This document shows, in pieces, positions 44,768 to 52,456 of a stretch of 64,000 nt of DNA (position 1 is its first letter; each line of letters opens with the position of its first letter). A model generated the notes under the pieces. That model worked only from the letters and a program-made list of their open reading frames with translations, made no database searches and was not told the DNA's origin. Location: assembly GCF_003955685.1 (NCBI RefSeq), contig NZ_RXHJ01000007.1, forward strand, positions 1-64,000. Reading direction: 5' to 3'. Origin of the DNA: Corynebacterium hylobatis. GTDB lineage: Bacteria; Actinomycetota; Actinomycetes; Mycobacteriales; Mycobacteriaceae. Made by a program: the position numbers and the translations under genes.

Positions 44768-46114
44768 TCAGGAGGTGCGGCGGCCCCGGCGCTGACCGGA
44801 ACTCCCGGAGTCCCCGGTCCTGCCCTGTCGTCCCCCGGAACGACCCGGACGACCACCCTGCCGGGAGGCGGAACCACCTCGGCGCGGGCCACGTGCCTGC
44901 TGGCCCTGCTTCTGGTTCTGCTGCTGGCCCGGGGGCGGCAGCGGGGTGCCGGAGGGCACCCGGGCACCGGTGATCCTGGCCAGGACGTCGGAATCGGCGG
45001 TCACCCGCGTCTCCGGGGCGTCCACACCGGCCTTGCGCATGAGGTCCTGGACCTCCTTGCGCTGCTGGTCCATGACGAGGGTGACCACCGTGCCGGAGGT
45101 CCCGGCGCGCGCGGTACGCCCCGCGCGGTGCAGGTAGGCCTTGTGCTCGGCAGGCGGGTCCACGTGGACAACCAGGGAGACGTCGTTGATGTCGATGCCG
45201 CGGGCCGCGATGTCCGTGGCCACCAGCACCGGCACGGAACCGTCGGCGAAACCGGCCAGCGCATTGGTGCGCGTGGTCTGGCCCTTGTCACCGTGCAGGC
45301 CGGCGGCCTCGATGCCGACGCGGCGCAGCTTCTTCACCTGGCGGTCCACGCCGTGCTTGGTGCGCATGAACATGATCGTCTTGCCCTCCCGCGCTCCGAT
45401 GCGCAGGACAACGTCATTACGGTCATCCCGGTCACTGACCAGCAGACGGTGGTGGTCCATCGTGTCCACCGAGGCCTGCACCGGTGCCGTGGAATGGGTC
45501 ACCGGATCGGTGAGATAACGGGTGATGAGCTTCTGCACGTCACCGTCCAGGGTGGCGGAGAACAGCAGGCGCTGACCCGTCTTCGGGGTGCGGTCCATGA
45601 GGCGGCGGACCTGGGGGAGGAAACCCATGTCGGCCATCTGGTCGGCCTCGTCCAGGGCGGTGACGACGACCTCGTCGAAGAAGAGCTTGCCCTGGTCCAG
45701 CAGATCCTGGGCACGGCCCGGGGTGGCCACCAGCAGATCCACCGGGGCGGCCAGGGAACGGATGTGGCGGTTGATGTTCACACCACCGACGACGTCGAGC
45801 ACCCGCAGCCCCATGGCGGCCGCCGGATCGGCCAGACGCTCACACACCTGGGAGGCCAGCTCACGGGTCGGGGTCAGCACCAGTGCGCGGGGATGCCCCG
45901 GGCGGGTGACGCCGGACTCAGCCAGACGGGCCAGCATCGGCAGACCGAAGGTGAAGGTCTTGCCGGAACCGGTCGGGCCGCGGCCCAGCACATCGCGTCC
46001 CGCGAGTGCGTCCGGGATGGCCGCCTCCTGGATGGGGAAAGGTTCGGTGATGCCCTGCCGCTGGAGTTCACGCACGATGGGCAGGGGAAGGCCGAGATCC
46101 TTGAAAGTGGTCAT
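44768..46114 (-). CDS. DEAD-box RNA helicase
   Basis: A 448-aa ATP-dependent RNA helicase of the RhlE/DeaD group. Q motif FPIQEAAIPDALAGRD; motif I GRGPTGSGKTFTFGLP; Ia PTRELASQV; II LDEADQMADMGF; III FSAT; VI HRAGRTARAG. The C-terminal ~70 residues are Gln, Gly and Arg rich (QQQNQKQGQQARGPRRGG), a typical RNA-binding tail. It probably acts in ribosome assembly or mRNA decay. Confidence 0.93.
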   Translation of the reverse strand: MTTFKDLGLPLPIVRELQRQGITEPFPIQEAAIPDALAGRDVLGRGPTGSGKTFTFGLPMLARLAESGVTRPGHPRALVLTPTRELASQVCERLADPAAAMGLRVLDVVGGVNINRHIRSLAAPVDLLVATPGRAQDLLDQGKLFFDEVVVTALDEADQMADMGFLPQVRRLMDRTPKTGQRLLFSATLDGDVQKLITRYLTDPVTHSTAPVQASVDTMDHHRLLVSDRDDRNDVVLRIGAREGKTIMFMRTKHGVDRQVKKLRRVGIEAAGLHGDKGQTTRTNALAGFADGSVPVLVATDIAARGIDINDVSLVVHVDPPAEHKAYLHRAGRTARAGTSGTVVTLVMDQQRKEVQDLMRKAGVDAPETRVTADSDVLARITGARVPSGTPLPPPGQQQNQKQGQQARGPRRGGSASRQGGRPGRSGGRQGRTGDSGSSGQRRGRRTS

Positions 46115-46172
46115 TAGGGAGAGTCTACGCTGCAGACAGTCAAAAACCCGCCCCAGGCCAGCCAGCGGCCCA

Positions 46173-46775
46173 TTACTCGATCTCGCCAGGCGTTTCGTCC
46201 CTGCTTCCCGGACGCCAACGGGCGCTGTTCACGGGCCGGACGAGCACGCCGAAGACGCTCAGGCACCCCAGGATGCCCATCGCGATGGCGAAAGGCGTGT
46301 TTCCGATCACCGCGAGGGCCGTGACCATCCACTGTCCCCGCCGAACTGCCGTGCCATCCTCCCTGATGGAGGCGGCGATGGCGAAGTTGACCTCGGCGTT
46401 CGATCTGGTGGCGGCGTTGGCTGCTTCAGTTGAGCTCTCGGCCATCCGGACGATCCTGTCGGCGAGACCGGGCGTGATCTGGTCGTACTGCGCGAGTTCG
46501 CGGGGCTCGGGAAGCGGGGCGATGCGTGTCACCTGCATCAGTTCATGGGCGACACGCTCGGAAACCTGATCGACGAGTTCGGCCTCTAGCGCTTCGTCGT
46601 GTTGTAGGTGTCGATCGCCTCGCGGAGGGACCTCCCCGTCTGGGTCCAGGCCTTCCGGACGTTCTCCATCGGGTCGTGTACCCGGGCCGCGTAGATCACC
46701 CGACCGTCGCTTGAGTGGGCGATCACTCCTCGCTTCGAGGTCTTCCTCGGTTTCATGGGTGTGCTCATCGGTCAT
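46173..46775 (-). CDS. DUF2335-family membrane protein, start uncertain
   Basis: The C-terminal half of this reading frame matches the DUF2335 pattern: APLPEPRELAQYDQITPGLADRIVRMAE (about residues 86-113), then two hydrophobic helices (WMVTALAVIGNTPFAIAMGILGCLSVFGVLV). The N-terminal ~60 residues in this frame look like shadow sequence (many Arg, Pro, Gly, Asp) and overlap another ORF in a different frame. No NTG start lies between that segment and the domain except an ATG near 46538, so either the long start at 46775 is real or translation depends on the overlapping ORF. Function unknown; such proteins often sit in accessory DNA. Confidence 0.6.
   Translation of the reverse strand: MTDEHTHETEEDLEARSDRPLKRRSGDLRGPGTRPDGERPEGLDPDGEVPPRGDRHLQHDEALEAELVDQVSERVAHELMQVTRIAPLPEPRELAQYDQITPGLADRIVRMAESSTEAANAATRSNAEVNFAIAASIREDGTAVRRGQWMVTALAVIGNTPFAIAMGILGCLSVFGVLVRPVNSARWRPGSRDETPGEIE
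46586..46768 (-). CDS. Overlapping 60-aa ORF upstream of the DUF2335 domain
   Basis: A 60-residue ORF begins at ATG 46768, where an AGGAGG sequence is at good distance upstream. The product looks like a real coding sequence (RGVIAHSSDGRVIYAARV, then PMENVRKAWTQTGRSLREA and AIDTYNTTKR). It ends at TAG 46586, well inside the DUF2335 reading frame. The two overlap in different frames. It may be a small partner protein that couples translation into DUF2335 by re-initiation or frameshift, or the DUF2335 gene may be damaged. Confidence 0.55.
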   Translation of the reverse strand: MSTPMKPRKTSKRGVIAHSSDGRVIYAARVHDPMENVRKAWTQTGRSLREAIDTYNTTKR

Positions 46776-46864
46776 CCCTCCTCCTGTGCGAATAGTGCTG
46801 TAACTGCATCACCATTATGACACCGACCCAGCAGAAATCACCACACCGGCAGATCCGGGCAAAG

Positions 46865-46900
46865 AGAAAACGCGGCAGAAGACGGATGCCTCCTGCCGCG
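46865..46900 (-). terminator. Terminator after gnd
   Basis: On the minus strand CGCGGCAG and CTGCCGCG (8 bp plus partial extension) form a stem at 46871-46900 followed by TTTTCT. It lies 22 bases after the gnd stop. Confidence 0.8.
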
Positions 46901-46921
46901 CCTCAGCCGTCGGGCCGGGTT

Positions 46922-48376
46922 CTAGGATTCAACCTCGGAGCGGTCACCGGACCACAGGGTGTGGAAGGTGCCCTCCTTATCGATGCGCTGATAGGTGTGT
47001 GCACCGAAGAAGTCACGCTGGCCCTGGATGATGGCGGCGGGCAGACGCTCGGCGCGCAGGGAGTCGTAGTAGGACAGCGAGGAGGCGAAGACCGGCACCG
47101 GCAGTCCCAGGCGGGTGGCTGCGATGACGACCTTGCGCCAGGAGTCGATCAGGCCCCCGAGCTCACCCTTGAAGTAGGGGTCGAGCAGCAGGGCCGGGAG
47201 CTGCGGGTTGGTGTCGTAGGCCTCGACGATGCGGTTGAGGAACTTCGCGCGGATGATGCAGCCGCCCCGCCAGATGGTGGCCAGGTCGCGAGGGTCGACG
47301 TTCCAGTCGTGCTCGTCGGAGCCGGCCTTGATCTCGTCGAAGCCCTGCGAGTAGGCCACCAGCTTGGAGGCGTAGAGCGCGCGGCGGACGTCCTCGACGA
47401 AGCCCTCCTTGTCCAGGCCCAGCCCGGCGAAGTCGGCCAGCTCACCGGTGGGCAGGTTGCCCTGGGCGGCCTGGCGCTGGTCCAGGGAGGACGACAGTGC
47501 GCGGGCGAAGACGGCCTCGCCGATGCCGGTGACCGGCACGCCCAGGTCCAGTGCCTCCTTGACGGTCCAGCGACCGGTGCCCTTCTGGCCGGCGGCGTCG
47601 AGGATGACGTCGACAAGCGGCTTACCCGTCTCGGCGTCCACCTGGCGCAGCACCTCGGCGGTGATCTCGATGAGGTAGGAGTCCAGATCACCCCTGTTCC
47701 ACTCGGCGAAGACGTCGGCGATCTCCGCCGGCTCCATGCCCGCCCCGAAACGCAGCAGCTGGTAGGCCTCACCGATGACCTGCATGTCGGCGTACTCGAT
47801 ACCGTTGTGGACCATCTTGACGAAGTGGCCGGCCCCGTCCGGGCCGATGTGCGTGACACACGGGGTGCCGTCGACGACGGCGGCGATGGACTCCAGCAGC
47901 GGGCCCAGGGTCGCCCAGGACTCCTCCGGACCACCCGGCATGATCGACGGGCCGTTGAGCGCACCCTCCTCACCACCGGAGATACCGGCGCCGACGAAGT
48001 GGCGGTTACGCGCGGACATCTCCTTCTCCCGGCGCACCGTGTCGGTGTAGAGCGCGTTACCGCCGTCGATGATGATGTCGCCGTCCTCCATGGCGTCGGC
48101 AAGCTGGTTGATCACCGCGTCGGTGGCCGGGCCCGCCTGGACCATGATGATCGCCTTGCGGGGACGCTCCAGGGAAGCCACGAAATCCTCGATGGTCTCC
48201 GACGGGAGGAAGGAACCGTCGGAGCCGTGCTCGGCGATCAGGTCCCGGGTCTTCTGCGGGGAACGGTTGTAGACGGCGACGGTGTGGCCGCGGGAGGCGA
48301 AGTTGCGGGCGAGGTTAGATCCCATGACGGCGAGTCCGACGACACCGATCTGGGCGAGATTATTTGGGGTGGTCAT
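46922..48376 (-). CDS. gnd: 6-phosphogluconate dehydrogenase (decarboxylating)
   Basis: A 484-aa enzyme: 6-phosphogluconate + NADP+ to ribulose 5-phosphate + CO2 + NADPH in the pentose phosphate pathway. The Rossmann motif is GVVGLAVMGSNLARNFASRG, with the NADP-favouring NRS following. The signature GAGISGGEEGALNGPSIMPGG and the C-terminal WRGGCIIRAKFLNRI are intact. ATG 48376 follows a TAGAAT -10 by 8 bases, so the mRNA is probably leaderless. Upstream readings antisense to the thioesterase gene are rejected. Confidence 0.97.
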   Translation of the reverse strand: MTTPNNLAQIGVVGLAVMGSNLARNFASRGHTVAVYNRSPQKTRDLIAEHGSDGSFLPSETIEDFVASLERPRKAIIMVQAGPATDAVINQLADAMEDGDIIIDGGNALYTDTVRREKEMSARNRHFVGAGISGGEEGALNGPSIMPGGPEESWATLGPLLESIAAVVDGTPCVTHIGPDGAGHFVKMVHNGIEYADMQVIGEAYQLLRFGAGMEPAEIADVFAEWNRGDLDSYLIEITAEVLRQVDAETGKPLVDVILDAAGQKGTGRWTVKEALDLGVPVTGIGEAVFARALSSSLDQRQAAQGNLPTGELADFAGLGLDKEGFVEDVRRALYASKLVAYSQGFDEIKAGSDEHDWNVDPRDLATIWRGGCIIRAKFLNRIVEAYDTNPQLPALLLDPYFKGELGGLIDSWRKVVIAATRLGLPVPVFASSLSYYDSLRAERLPAAIIQGQRDFFGAHTYQRIDKEGTFHTLWSGDRSEVES

Positions 48377-48478
48377 ACCCCGGGATTCTACGCATGCGGA
48401 CTGTCTCCGGCACTCACCCCGCCAGGAAGGTCTTATCTTTCCGATAGTTGCAGGAGGGGACCGGTAGAATCGTCCGGC

Positions 48479-48931
48479 ATGAGCGACAACCCCCTGCAGG
48501 AACTGATCGATATCGTCAACACTGACGGCCCCCTCCCCGTGGCGCTGCCCGCGTGGTTCAACACCGCCAACCGCGGACTCGACCCCCATCTGGGCATCCG
48601 CTACACAGCCATCACCCGGGAGAAGGTTGTCGCCGAGTTGCCCGTCGCCGAGCACCTGCTCCAGCCGGCCGGCCTGGTCAACGGCGGTGTGTTCTCCGCC
48701 CTGGCCGAATCTGTCGGCAGCCTCGCCGGGGTCATCGCCGCAGGCGCCCCCGTCGTGGGGGTCAACAACTCCACCGACTTCATCGCCGGGGTCAGCCAGG
48801 GCGTCATCGAGGCAGTGTCCACCCCGGTGCAGACAGGACGACGCACCCAGCTCTGGGAGATCACCATGCGCAACGACGGCCGCCTGGTGGCGCGCACCAC
48901 ACTGCGCACCATGGTGATGGACAGGCAGTAG
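48479..48931 (+). CDS. PaaI-family hotdog thioesterase
   Basis: A 150-aa hotdog-fold protein. The conserved helix is LVNGGVFSALAESVGSLAGVI, containing the catalytic-type HGG/NGG variant (Asn-Gly-Gly here), and VGVNNSTDFIAGVSQG follows. It probably hydrolyses aromatic or acyl-CoA thioesters; the substrate is unknown. It is divergent from gnd with about 100 bases between; TAGAAT (48465-48470) is 8 bases from the ATG, another leaderless start. Confidence 0.88.
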   Translation: MSDNPLQELIDIVNTDGPLPVALPAWFNTANRGLDPHLGIRYTAITREKVVAELPVAEHLLQPAGLVNGGVFSALAESVGSLAGVIAAGAPVVGVNNSTDFIAGVSQGVIEAVSTPVQTGRRTQLWEITMRNDGRLVARTTLRTMVMDRQ

Positions 48932-48990
48932 GGGACTGTTGGGGCGGTGGGGGGACGTCACGGTCCGGACACCGTGCGCAATATCTGACC

Positions 48991-49002
48991 TTGACGCGTC
49001 AA
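48991..49002. repeat. 12-bp palindrome TTGACGCGTCAA
   Basis: A perfect palindrome between the thioesterase gene and a decayed gene, in a stretch with no clear gene (48932-49086). It could be an operator, but no promoter elements around it are convincing. Confidence 0.4.
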
Positions 49003-49086
49003 GCCCGGGGCCCCGAACAGCGACGATGCGCGCCGGGCCCTCCCGGAGCTGTGAGATGTTACGCACCGCCACTGGGTGTCGGAAGC

Positions 49087-49664
49087 CTACTCACATTCGG
49101 CGGAGCTCCCAGGGATTTCATCGGTGCTGTCCTGGGTCATCTTCACATCGAGCGTAAGTTCCACCCTTGCGCCTTGGGTAACCAGCTGCTTGTAGTGGAA
49201 GAGATCCCATCATCGATACGCATGAACAGGCTTGGTGCCGTCTCCAGAGGGAGGGGAAAGTGCCGTAGTAGTTGGCGGCGGTTTTGGCTGGTTACACCTT
49301 GCCACCTTCTCCTTGTCCCCATCGTCATCGTCAACGGACCCGCCGCCATTGCCGGAACCACCTCACTCATCGGATCATGGAGCCCGGAAGTGCGGATCCT
49401 CAACGCCTCTGCAGCGACACGGAACTCGCGGGGGTCACCGGTGAAGGGCGTGGACAGGGCAGGGTCGCTGACACTGAGTCCCTCAAGGTCCTCCGGAAAC
49501 AGAAACACCTCGCTGAGGATGTTGTCCTGGCGCCCGTAGGTGATCGTGGCTCTGCCTGCGCTTTGTTCCACCTGAACGATGGTGGCAGGAGCATCCTCTG
49601 ATTCGGTGTGCATCCTCCCGGCGGACAGATTCCCGATCACTGTGGAGGAGGAGTCGGTGGCCAT
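49087..49664 (-). pseudogene. Probable decayed or frameshifted gene of unknown family
   Basis: On the minus strand an ORF of 173 codons from ATG 49664 to TGA 49143 looks coding for its first ~105 residues (HTESEDAPATIVQVEQS, DNILSEVFLFPEDLEGLSV). After about 49350 the coding character moves to another frame (SVDDDDGDKEKVARC; later WDLFHYKQLVTQGARVELT), which has an in-frame TGA near 49215 and ends at TAG 49087. Two frames each carry only part of a protein, so at least one frameshift and one stop are present, or the reading is in error. No family was recognised. Confidence 0.45.
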
Positions 49665-49746
49665 TTGGGCTCCCGGTGCTCAGCTATAGGGCGAGGCATA
49701 ATTTATTGTGCGGTCAATAGTCTATCGGCGGGGCACATTCTTTTGT

Positions 49747-50121
49747 ATGCAACCACCGCCACCCGATCTTGAATGGGCAACCTATGGGGCGGCGCTGGCA
49801 CATAGGGCACGGGAACTACGTAGACGTCTTAAGCTCACCCAGGAGGAGCTGTCTGAACGTTCCGGGGTCAGTCGCAACATGATCCAGAACATCGAGCGCG
49901 GACATGCCACGGGAAAGCCTGGTGATCCGACAAATCCGACCATGAAGACGCTTTACTCCCTCAGCTATGCACTTGAGGCCCCACCGGCGGTCCTCCTTCC
50001 GGACCTGGCGAGCAAAGTTCGGCAGCGTAGCCCATCAGTAGCCACTTCGCCGGGTATCGAGGAGATCCTCCGCGTGGACATCGCATGGCCAGCAGATCTG
50101 GATGTGGAACTGCCCGAATAG
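49747..50121 (+). CDS. XRE-family HTH regulator
   Basis: A 124-aa regulator with an HTH_3 domain: RARELRRRLKLTQEELSERS then GVSRNMIQNIERGHATGK (about residues 19-57), and PTMKTLYSLSYALEAPPAV. The C-terminus has no ligand domain. ATG 49747 is used; GTG 49708 would add 13 residues. It is divergent from the decayed gene at 49087-49664, and its sequence has lower GC at third codon positions than its neighbours, suggesting recent transfer. It may control itself and the divergent gene. Confidence 0.8.
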   Translation: MQPPPPDLEWATYGAALAHRARELRRRLKLTQEELSERSGVSRNMIQNIERGHATGKPGDPTNPTMKTLYSLSYALEAPPAVLLPDLASKVRQRSPSVATSPGIEEILRVDIAWPADLDVELPE

Positions 50122-50191
50122 CGATGTGAGTCCCCAGGCGTGGCTTTTCCTCAACTCGGTACGAGTTCACCTGCTGATGTCTGATACAGCA

Positions 50192-50237
50192 CTGCCGCTG
50201 CTCATAGGCTGAACTTTCAGCACATGAACAGCGGCAG
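50192..50237. terminator. Possible bidirectional terminator
   Basis: CTGCCGCTG (50192-50200) and CAGCGGCAG (50229-50237) form a 9-bp stem between the convergent XRE regulator and symporter small-subunit genes. No U-tract follows on either strand, so strength is uncertain. Confidence 0.4.
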
Positions 50238-50257
50238 GAGCGGTCGGGATGGCCAAA

Positions 50258-50392
50258 TCAGACAACCGACCGGTTCTCGCGCCGGGCGTCTGCGTAATCC
50301 TTGATCACGCCGACGGTAAGTGCGATCAGCACGAGCGCGGCCAGCACCGGCCACATGAGGATGTAGATGGTCATCAGCACTGTGGTCGTCAT
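50258..50392 (-). CDS. Small membrane subunit of the sodium:solute symporter
   Basis: A 44-aa ORF whose ATG overlaps the symporter stop (ATGA). The product is one hydrophobic helix (VLMTIYILMWPVLAALVLIA, about residues 5-24) and a basic, charged tail ending KDYADARRENRSVV. Small single-helix proteins of this kind are encoded right after some actinobacterial symporters and are annotated as transporter small subunits, analogous to MetS for MetP. Overlap and topology argue for an obligatory partner of the symporter. Confidence 0.8.
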   Translation of the reverse strand: MTTTVLMTIYILMWPVLAALVLIALTVGVIKDYADARRENRSVV

Positions 50393-52128
50393 CGGGTACC
50401 TCCCTCCGGGTCGCTGTCAGCCGTCCCGCCGGTGGCCGCCTCCGTGGCCTCCATTGCCGAGGTCTCGGGGCTGTGGATGGTGGTGGTGCGTGTCTTACCG
50501 CCCTGGAAGGACAGCACGCGTTCGTCGATAAGCTCGAAATCGAAGCGCTCGTTGCTACGCAGGCTGATGAGCACGCACAGCAGGGCGCTGATGCCGTAGG
50601 CGAGCAGGGCGCTGAGCAGGGTCGGGAAGTCACGGAGGAATCCGACGAAGATCGGGACCATGGCCACGAACATGATCGCTGCGGCGGCGAAACCGGTCCG
50701 GCGGCCAAAGGTGCCGAAGGCCAGCAGTCCCACCGCGGTTGCGGCACCCAGGGCGGCAAGCAGCTCGAAGATGACCGCGTGGATCCCGAACAGCGGGATC
50801 GTCTCGAAGCGGGTCAGCAGGAAGAAGGCGACGGCCACAACCACGGAGATGACGAAGGCCCTGCTGGTGATCCGGTTCCAGTAGAAGCTGGCGATCACCG
50901 GGAAGACCAGCGCCCCCCACAGCCCGCCCACGAAGACCAGCAGGTCGAGGATGTTGAAGTTGGCGAAAGCCAGGATCACACCGCAGGCGGTGGCACCGAT
51001 CATGGTCATCCGGCCGACCAGCAGCATCGTCCTGGCCTTGACACGGCCGCGGGCGATGTTCTTGCCGTAGATGTCGGTCATGGCGATCGAGGCCAGTGCC
51101 GAGAGGTCGGAATCCGCGGTCGAGGACAGCGAACCGATGACCATGATGAACAACGCCACGATCAGGGCGGTCGGCAGGAACTCCACGCCCATCTGCGGGA
51201 TGAGGTTGTTGGTGCTGTCGTCCACCGGCTGCATACCGATCATCGCGGCCAGCACGCCGAGCATGCCCAGACCGATGACGGTACCGGCGTAGCCGAGGGT
51301 TGCCGTGACAAAAGTTGCCTTGATGCGGTCGACCCGCACCGCGAACAGCCGCTGCATGATGGTCTGGTTGCCGATGGCGTAGGCCAGCACAGCCACCATG
51401 TAGGGCGCGCCCTGGTAGAGGAAGGCATCCTTCGACCAGAAGTCCGCCTTCTGCGGATCCTGGGCACGCAGCGTGTCCATGCCGGTCTCGATCATGTCGG
51501 GGCCCCCCGCGGCGAAGAAGATCACCGGGATGATGATGACCGCGGCACCCATCATGGCCACGAGCTGGACGTAGTCGGTGAGGACCGAGGCCCGGAACCC
51601 GGACCAGACGGTGTAGGCGAGCACGCCGACCGCGACCGCGACGACACCGGTGCCGAAGCTGAAGGGGGTCAGCATGTACACCAGGGCGCCGGCGGCGGTG
51701 AAGTTCGCCGTGAGGCTGATGAGGCTGCCGGCGATGTTCGACACCGCGAGCATCATCTGACTGGATGAGCCGTGCCGGGCATGGACCATCTCGGCGAGAG
51801 TGTGCGCGTGCGGTGCAAGCTGACGGAACCGTTTGCCGAACGGGTAGATGCACAGGATCATCAACGCACCCCACAGTCCGTAGTGGATGGGGCCGGAGAT
51901 GCCGTAGATGTAGCCGGCCTCGGCGGCGGCGTAGAAGGACGCGGCCCACACCCAGGTTGCGGTCATTGAGGAGGCGGAGAAGCCGTATCCGATTTCTCCG
52001 GTCGAGACCATGAAGCCGTCGACGTTTTCCTTGCGTTCGCGGATGCTGAGGGTGAGCAGGTAGGTGAAACCGAAGAAGCCGACCAGCATCGCGATGGTGG
52101 CGAAGGCGCTGAACTGAAAGCCTTCCAA
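50389..52128 (-). CDS. Sodium:solute symporter family transporter
   Basis: A 579-aa protein with about 13 membrane helices and the SSS-family pattern: YLLTLSIRERKENVDGFMVSTGEIGYGF near the N-terminus, GSLISLTANFTAAGALVYML, YTVWSGFRASVLTDYVQ (a strong family motif), and GSLSSTADSDLSALASIAMTDIYGKN. The last ~60 residues are cytoplasmic and end DSDPEGGTR. The substrate is unknown. It starts at TTG 52128 after GGAGGAAGAT, with a structured leader upstream, and is co-translated with the 44-aa subunit. Confidence 0.88.
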   Translation of the reverse strand: MEGFQFSAFATIAMLVGFFGFTYLLTLSIRERKENVDGFMVSTGEIGYGFSASSMTATWVWAASFYAAAEAGYIYGISGPIHYGLWGALMILCIYPFGKRFRQLAPHAHTLAEMVHARHGSSSQMMLAVSNIAGSLISLTANFTAAGALVYMLTPFSFGTGVVAVAVGVLAYTVWSGFRASVLTDYVQLVAMMGAAVIIIPVIFFAAGGPDMIETGMDTLRAQDPQKADFWSKDAFLYQGAPYMVAVLAYAIGNQTIMQRLFAVRVDRIKATFVTATLGYAGTVIGLGMLGVLAAMIGMQPVDDSTNNLIPQMGVEFLPTALIVALFIMVIGSLSSTADSDLSALASIAMTDIYGKNIARGRVKARTMLLVGRMTMIGATACGVILAFANFNILDLLVFVGGLWGALVFPVIASFYWNRITSRAFVISVVVAVAFFLLTRFETIPLFGIHAVIFELLAALGAATAVGLLAFGTFGRRTGFAAAAIMFVAMVPIFVGFLRDFPTLLSALLAYGISALLCVLISLRSNERFDFELIDERVLSFQGGKTRTTTIHSPETSAMEATEAATGGTADSDPEGGTR

Positions 52129-52142
52129 ATCTTCCTCCAGAC

Positions 52143-52248
52143 TTCGGGACCGAAGAATGACGGACCCGCAGGCGCGTGCTGCCGGACGAAATGCCTGGGC
52201 TTTCCGGTCCCGAATTCACAGAAATTGCACGCTGTGTTGCCTGCGGGT
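52143..52248 (-). promoter_or_regulatory. Leader with two interleaved perfect inverted repeats (possible pseudoknot RNA)
   Basis: In the symporter 5' leader (minus strand order) ACCCGCAGGC (52239-52248), TTCGGGACCG (52205-52214), GCCTGCGGGT (52164-52173) and CGGTCCCGAA (52143-52152) are arranged A-B-A'-B'. Both pairs are perfect 10-bp complements, but they cross, so only a pseudoknot or two mutually exclusive helices can form. The last helix ends 15 bases before the TTG start, close to the ribosome site. No known riboswitch class was recognised. Confidence 0.6.
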
Positions 52249-52260
52249 GATTTGAATGCT

Positions 52261-52347
52261 GCGTCACCATAACAATTTTTGATCCAGACAACGAATCGAG
52301 AACGTAAAACCTATGAATGACGGTGACGCATGATATGATCAAAAATT
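52261..52347. repeat. Second set of interleaved inverted repeats upstream of the symporter
   Basis: GCGTCACC (52261-52268) is repeated in inverse at 52322-52329, and AATTTTTGATC (52274-52284) at 52337-52347. Again the pairs cross (X-Y-X'-Y'). The region is AT-rich and probably contains the promoter; the elements may be paired operator sites. With the leader this fills the gap between symporter and corA; the rest, to 52456, shows nothing clear. Confidence 0.55.
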
Positions 52348-52456
52348 TTATGTGACCACCGTCTCTGAAGGGCTACATTACGGGTCCGGCCATGGGGCAG
52401 GGATCCACCATGTGCCGAGGCCACCGGCGCTGGCCCAGACGTGCCGGTTCAGCAGG

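Noticed and set aside
46922-49072. Extension of gnd upstream to 49072
   Set aside because: The extra codons run antisense to the thioesterase gene; the gnd start at 48376 has the proper N-terminus and a -10 element in front.
52361-52456. Terminator for corA
   Set aside because: Only weak GC pairing and no U-tract were found after the corA stop.
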